Source: Ashinkailepas kermadecensis
Lineage: Eukaryota; Arthropoda; Thecostraca; Neolepadidae
Assembly (NCBI GenBank): GCA_034440615.1
Contig: JAOTOM010004010.1
Span: forward strand, 1-64,000
Direction: 5' to 3'
Length of the DNA stretch: 64,000 bases
Numbering within the stretch: the first letter of the stretch is position 1; every line of letters begins with the position of its first letter. The notes beneath the pieces are model-generated. The model was not told the DNA's origin. It worked only from the letters and a program-made list of their open reading frames with translations, and made no database searches. A program made the position numbers and the translations under genes. Positions 58,720 to 64,000 of this stretch are shown here, piece by piece.

Positions 58720-60080
58720 TTGTCCTTTCAATTTTTAAATAAAACTTTTGTGAAGTAAATAGCTCAGCTAATCAAGAAACCTCACATTTCCTGCCTTCTT
58801 CAGTTTCCTTGGGGAAAGCTTCACCTTGGAGCAGTAATATCTTGTGGGATGGGAAATCTCAAGTACACCACAATTGTGCAGTACATTTAACAGGAGTATT
58901 CACCAGCTCATTGCCAATGATATCCATATGCTTGAAGATCCAATGAAGGACAATCCTTTAGCCACTGTATTCAATGCAGTTTGATAAGTCAGGTAAAACT
59001 TCTGCCTTGCTATTCTAAAATTCCTAAATATGGTCTCCTCAAACATAACATGATTAAGTCAAATATGACAACATGTCAGCATAGGCACTAACATTGATGC
59101 TGCAATTATGCCACTTTGCACCTAAGTGCTTGAAAACATGCTGCTCTAAAATCACTTCAAACATGGAGGCTGTGTGGGCATTTCAGACAACCATCATGTG
59201 ATTACAGCATGTTAGTATTTCAGTCTTGTTCACTGCACATTTTTGGCTCAGGAACATTGTTCTTCTAATGGAAAAGTTTCCTAGTTCCTAGGTACCTTAA
59301 TTTAACCCAACCGATGAACTGAACCAGGACTTGGATTGGATCAGGTGATTGAGTCTACGATGATACGAACGTTCTACGTTTAATACTTACCGAGACAGTC
59401 CTGTCCAAACTCTCAGCATAATTAATTATATGTACCGTACTTATACTGCAGAATGACTCAATATATATGGTTTATGTATACACTAGTAATATGCATACTA
59501 CAATGACTCAAATTCAAAGAACATACATAAAACTGGCCGGCACAGACAAAACACACGCATCATTTATCCGTCTACCGTGCGCTGTGTTTGTAAAAATAAC
59601 AACTTGCAGCGCAAGGCTGCTTTATGGTGATGTACATGAAGTATGCAATATTTTTTAAAAAAAGTACTCGGTATTTGAGGCCATCTTGAAATCATGTATT
59701 CAAATTATTTAAGAAGCAATATTAAACTCGCTTAAGCGTAGAATATACACCACACAGAAGTGCCAGAAACGGTAGGGAAATATGGTAGGAATTTCTAGTA
59801 GCACAAAAAGTGGCAATGGGCGGGTGGAACGTAATATCCAAGCGTCAGAATGTCCAAATACAAAGCGGTTTCACAATTAACATGGAAACATATGGAGGTT
59901 TTGGATATTCTGTCGGATGTGACATTCTGAGCCTTGTACATTCTGTCGCACTCTTCTTCGCTCTTAGACGTTTTCACATTTCGACATTACGGTCCTTGGA
60001 TATTTTGACCCTGTGCTGCAAGGCCACGGGGGTGTGTGCCAAGATACCTTTACTAGTATCTTGCCACTATCTATCCAGTC
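58720..60080. other. No recognisable feature
   Basis: AT-rich tract, probably PMPCA intron 1 or upstream sequence. No element recognised. Confidence 0.4.
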
Positions 60081-60084
60081 GGGG

Positions 60085-60520
60085 GCATATCAGAACCTCT
60101 AATGCCCAAAACCGATAATGCTTCAGAACCTATAATACTCAAAACCTATAATGCTTCAGAGGACCTAAATCGTCGTCTTGGGGGAATGTTCAATACCTAT
60201 AACACTCAAAACCTATAATGCCTCAAACCACATAATGCTCGGAACATATAGTTGTTCAGAACATATAATACCCAAATCCTATAATGCTTCAAAGCCCCTA
60301 ATACTACGTCCTGTGGGAACATTCAAAACATATAATGCTCAAAACCTATAATGCTTCGAAACCTATAATGCTCAATTCCTATAATGCTTCGTTTCAACTA
60401 ATATTCAGAGAGCATAACTCTGGAAACAGCTAGTGCTTCAAAACCGCTAAAGCTCAAAGCCTATAATGCACAGAATCTATAATGCTCGGAGCCTATAATG
60501 CTCAAAACCTATAATATCAA
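60085..60520. repeat. 16-bp minisatellite (AAAACCTATAATGCTC)n
   Basis: More than twenty degenerate AACCTATAATGCTYA units, interrupted near 60,165-60,190 and 60,300-60,315. It ends just next to a GC-rich patch at 60,525-60,680. Confidence 0.9.
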
Positions 60521-60570
60521 CTGACGACCGCATGCCATAATCGGCCGTACGGTTCACGCCACGCCTCCAC

Positions 60571-60680
60571 CGTAGTCTACCAATGGGAGACACCGCACGA
60601 AAGCTTCCAGGTGCATCCGCCAGAGCGGCGACACATGTCAGTGTAAGACATGAATTGCTCGCCACGTTGGCCGCGTTCAT
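60571..60680 (-). CDS. Candidate PMPCA first coding exon (weak)
   Basis: A GC-rich island in AT-rich DNA upstream of PMPCA. The minus-strand frame starts MNAANVASNSCLTLTC and continues GSFRAVSPIGRL. A possible donor CTACG/GTGGAG leaves phase 2, which fits the phase required by the exon at 54,510. The Arg/Ser/Ala-rich sequence would suit a mitochondrial presequence. There is no independent support, and the donor is mediocre. Confidence 0.18.
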
Positions 60681-60699
60681 GCATTTGGCTTGTGAATAG

Positions 60700-62430
60700 C
60701 AGGATATTGGAGTGAATGCTCCCTGAATTAAATTACTTGTCGGTGATTTCTAAGCTGAGTCACTGGTTTGAGGAATAAACAGGGTGCCTGATGGTCAGAG
60801 AGGGCTGGGATGATCTTTCGATTTGAAGGTGCCCGTGACAGAAGAGCACGACCCCCCCAGTCATAAAGTGAACTAGTGAAGTTCCATCTCAGATCTGAAA
60901 TGTCCCCGAGATGAGAACACGGGTTGACCCAGGATGACGCTTGCATTCTCAAAGCACCTAACTGCCTAGAAAGATACTTTTCATCTCAGTAGAGGAGCAT
61001 ATATATATAGCCAATAATTTCCCGCACATCACGAAGAACGGTGCCCGAATTTCCCAGAAGGGTGCCTACATTCTCAAGCCACACAGCTGTCCGGAATAGC
61101 AACTGTATTGGCGATAGGCGCCTGATCTCACGGACCACCTTTGTCTTCCAGCTGCCTTATTATTTTACTGATTTTAGCTGGGTGGTACACTAAACCGATT
61201 GGGTTCAAGCTGATTCTACTGGAAGGACACTTGCCCACCCAGCTAACATGCTACCCGAGGTCCTCTTCCTTAGACGATGGCAGAGATTATGTATTGGACC
61301 AATAGCGCGCCTATTGCCAAAGTCGCCATGTTGCCCAGGACATGGACTACATAACCTGTTAGGATGTAGCGCTTGACATTGGATACTTATATTTCATGGT
61401 ATCTATATTTCAAGGAGCATGGTATCTAGGGATAGTACCTAAATGGTTTTAGTGAGCTTACCAAAGGGGTGCGACTCACCCCCCCCCCACACACACACAA
61501 ACTGGCTCGCGCAAAGGGGAAACGGCGTCCCGTGCATTCCGCCGTCCCTACTGTGCACAGCTAGCAGTGGATAATATTTCTTGACATTTATTGATACGTC
61601 CAATATTATGGTGCACAACAGGTGACTGCTCACCACGTACTTCTGTTCGCGTGGAAGGTATTTTTCCCTGCCCATTACTACCATAAATTAGTACATGTGA
61701 GTACTGACTGCATATTCGAATGGAAACATGAAAGGCAGCCGGTAGTCTGGCGTGGGACCGCGTCTTTGTTTCAAATTCCCTCAGCCCACCTTTGTACCAT
61801 CCGCGGTGCATACAAAATTCCGCCCCCCCCCCCCCAGCGACAGGCGGTCTGCTAATGTCGGCGGCCGCCGCCGCTAATCCCGGGATTCGCCATGAAAGCT
61901 CACCACTGGACCCTACGGACTTATGGCCACCCACCGAGGGGACCGAACACTGTCGCCACGACTGCACAGCAGGGTGCCACTTTGTGGTAACCGTGTCCAT
62001 GTCTGGCCATATCGGTTAGTCTAGCGACAGTTTGATGCAGTAGATAGTAACATTTTCATACAATATCACCAATACTTGTCCATCAGACTCATTCATGGTT
62101 GAAGCATTGACCTCTATATATAACTAGACAGAAAACTCGACTTTTCAAAACGGTCCCGATGGCGGCGCCGCATATGGGCAAAACGGCGGCGATGGTAGGC
62201 GCTGCGCAGTGTGTTGTGGATGTAAAGCGGTGATGCTGGGGCGTTCTAGGTGGCAAAAATGACTATATAATTTTTAAATGATATAGACATATATGAAGCA
62301 AAAACTTATGTTTCATATATATATATACATATATATATTTATATATGTATGCTAAGCAAAAACCACATCATCTATTCCCCATTAAGCCTGTACTCCGACC
62401 TGCCGCGTCCCTGCCGTTCATCCCCTTGCA
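60700..62430. other. No confident feature; GC-rich island near 61,740-62,000 and a GATGGCGGC motif at 62,158
   Basis: A GC-richer patch at about 61,740-62,000 has a donor-like AGTG/GTGAGC on the minus strand. CCGATGGCGGCGCC near 62,155 resembles a YY1-type promoter motif on the plus strand. Neither can be tied to a transcript. A (TA)n-rich tract lies at 62,310-62,350. Confidence 0.25.
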
Positions 62431-62435
62431 GAGAC

Positions 62436-62740
62436 AGATGCAGAGGGCACAGGGGACATGTGTCCGCTCATGACAAGTTGGCTCCCATCTTACCAAGAAA
62501 AGTGGTCCTACAGTGAGGCTCGAGTACAGCCTTCTCTAATTTTTCAGCTAATTCGCTCATCCAGATGAATATGTGCCCCTTAGGATCAATGAGTGCACCC
62601 CCTTGAATTTTCAACCGACGTCTCCCTTCCAAGTCCCTCAAGTGCTTCCCTCTCGAAATGTTCAGCTGAATGCACGCCTGGGGGCTCATCCAGTGGCTCC
62701 AGACATGCCCCTTCCATGAAAAATACTGGATCTGTGCCTG
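62436..62740. repeat. G/C-run-rich dispersed element, diverged
   Basis: Contains GGGGACATGTGTCC, GGCTCGAGTACAGCC, AATTTTTCAGCTAA and ends AAAAATACTGGATCTGTGCCTG. It is a diverged relative of the CAGGGGCGGATCC-ended elements. Confidence 0.45.
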
Positions 62741-63098
62741 CCCAGTGAACATGACGACAGCGGCCCGCTGTCGGCTGGGTAGTGGAATGTCCGCCCATGC
62801 CAACATTCAGCCGACCCTCAGCCGACATGTAGCCGACGTGGGGCCGATGTCGAAAAGATGTCGTGTTGCTGTCCGGACGCTAACGGCCCGTTGTTGACTG
62901 GGGAGTGAAATGTTGGACAGCGGCCCGACGTCGGCTGGTCGCTATTGATATGCCGAACTCAACCAGACATATGATTTATTCCAGACCATTTTGCTGATGT
63001 CGGGCCGAGAGCGACCCGATGTCGGTATGCCGCTTACGAGATGCCGAGCTCGCCCCGACACATGCCGACAGCGGGCCAACATCGGCATGTTTGCTGGG
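62741..63098. mobile_element. Inverted-repeat element with CCCAG...CTGGG ends
   Basis: Left CCCAGTGAACATGACGACAG then CGGCCCGCTGTCGG matches the reverse complement of the right end, CCCAGCAAACATGCCGATGT then TGGCCCGCTGTCGG, at most positions over ~34 bp. The interior repeats GGCCCGACGTCGGC-like palindromic words. The flanking TGCCT on both sides may be a short target duplication. Confidence 0.55.
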
Positions 63099-63194
63099 TG
63101 CCTTCTTGGCCACGCCCTTGGAAGAGGTCCCGGTTTGATGGAAAGAACTACAATTAAAGAGGAAGTCCTGAGCGCACGGATGTTGATTTCTGAA

Positions 63195-63345
63195 AAATAT
63201 TCGGGCGGGGGCAAAATACTTGGAGGAAATGGGCAGGTCCAAATTGTTTGGGGATCACACCCCATGTTAAAACTTGAAATTATTGGCGAGGGCAAAGCCA
63301 ACATTGATGCTGCACTTACCCCCTCGAAAATACATAAAGCAACAC
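63195..63345 (+). repeat. Dispersed repeat family R2, copy 3
   Basis: GGCAAAATACTTGGAGGAAATGGGCAGGTCCAAATTG ... CCCCATGTTAAAACTTGAAATTATTG ... GGGCAAAGCCAACATTGATG, the best-matching partner of 42,965-43,195. Confidence 0.7.
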
Positions 63346-63359
63346 CCCCGCCTGAGCGT

Positions 63360-63652
63360 CAATCCGTGCCCTGAAGGATGGTCGTGCGGATTCAGGGATG
63401 GTCGGCGGAATCATGGTCATGTCCCCATGAAATTGGGAACCCGCGCTCCTCCGGGATGGCTCGAGTGCTCCCCTCATATTTTTCAGCTAGAAGCACCCCT
63501 CCAGTGTGTTCAAGTGCACGCCCACTCCCCGCTAAACGGATTTTCACCCGAAGGCGCCCCAATTCAGGCATTCTCGCAGGGTGCACCTCCTAAGAAATGG
63601 CTCTCCCAGACAAATACCCCTCCCCCAGGACAATTCTTGGATCCGCCCCTGA
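63360..63652. mobile_element. Terminal-inverted-repeat element (GGATCCGCCCCTG end)
   Basis: The right end CTTGGATCCGCCCCTG and the internal GGCTCGAGTGCTCCCCTCATATTTTTCAGC identify it as a relative of the 16,139 and 45,082 elements. The left end is not clear. Confidence 0.45.
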
Positions 63653-63829
63653 TTAGTAGATCAGATAACTACAAACATCCCCATGGTCACTTCCCAAGTG
63701 TGTATCGGGTATCTGGGATCTTAATTCCATGGGGTACACATGCCGAATACCGCACACAGTTAACAAAACGATGATAGAAGTTAGACCTCAAAAGCACAAC
63801 TACAATATTTTACAAGATGTTTCCCAATT

Positions 63830-63831
63830 TG

Positions 63832-63877
<46 letters not shown>

Positions 63878-63898
63878 GTATATATATCTTCATATATA
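63830..63898. repeat. (TA)n microsatellite
   Basis: TA dinucleotides with one ACG interruption. Confidence 0.95.
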
Positions 63899-64000
63899 TT
63901 AACACAATTTCTGTACAACAGTTGGCTTTTTGCCATCATCATCTCCCTCTGTAGGTGGAGGGACCCCTCCATCGACACGCTACCAAGACAGCATCAGAAC

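Noticed and set aside
62155..62230. Start of a plus-strand gene at ATGGCGGCGCC
   Set aside because: The frame closes after about 24 codons and no downstream exon is recognisable. Kept only as a possible promoter motif.

Overview
The window is nuclear DNA from an animal, most likely an arthropod or related protostome, judged from the spliced protein and the mix of LINE clades. The species cannot be named from sequence alone. It is gene-poor and dominated by interspersed repeats, minisatellites and long (TA)n/(GA)n microsatellites.

One host gene can be read with confidence. It is PMPCA, the alpha subunit of mitochondrial processing peptidase, on the minus strand. Eleven coding exons lie between 54,510 and 28,972. 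They keep one reading frame across ten GT-AG introns and give 518 codons ending in a stop. The short N-terminal targeting exon is not proven; a weak candidate lies at 60,571-60,680. The protein carries HFLEK where the catalytic beta subunit has HxxEH, and it has the glycine-rich loop [14 protein letters not shown]. Introns range from about 0.2 to 12.3 kb.

The 12.3 kb intron between the exons at 41,769 and 29,515 holds a layered pile of retroelements. A minus-strand LINE (30,033-31,327 plus 41,406-41,600) was split by an apparently full-length I/Nimb-like LINE (31,328-41,405) with a 12-bp target duplication. That element was in turn hit by a plus-strand CR1-like LINE (about 34,445-37,684), a tRNA-derived SINE (31,729-31,888, 12-bp duplication) and a 441-bp inverted-repeat element resembling a non-autonomous Penelope-like element (38,569-39,009, 13-bp duplication). 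Removing each layer restores the reading frame or the target site, so the order of events can be read.

The most unusual signal is in two other introns. Minisatellite arrays at 52,535-52,887 and 47,520-48,175 are built from units matching the 3' end of the preceding PMPCA exon plus its 5' splice site. Many decoy splice donors are therefore reiterated downstream of the real ones, some closer to consensus than the real site.

Region by region: 0-7 kb holds a dispersed repeat, a compound microsatellite, a 37-bp minisatellite with a ~305-bp higher-order period, and a GC/CpG-rich promoter-like block with no assignable gene. 7-28 kb holds LINE and LTR-retrotransposon remnants, hAT-like and other terminal-inverted-repeat elements, minisatellites and long unremarkable tracts. 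28-54.5 kb is PMPCA with its repeat-filled introns. 54.5-64 kb is AT-rich repeat-bearing DNA that is probably PMPCA intron 1 and upstream sequence, with another SINE copy, a possible TTAA-flanked element, a 16-bp minisatellite and several inverted-repeat elements. I recognised no rRNA, functional tRNA or CRISPR.
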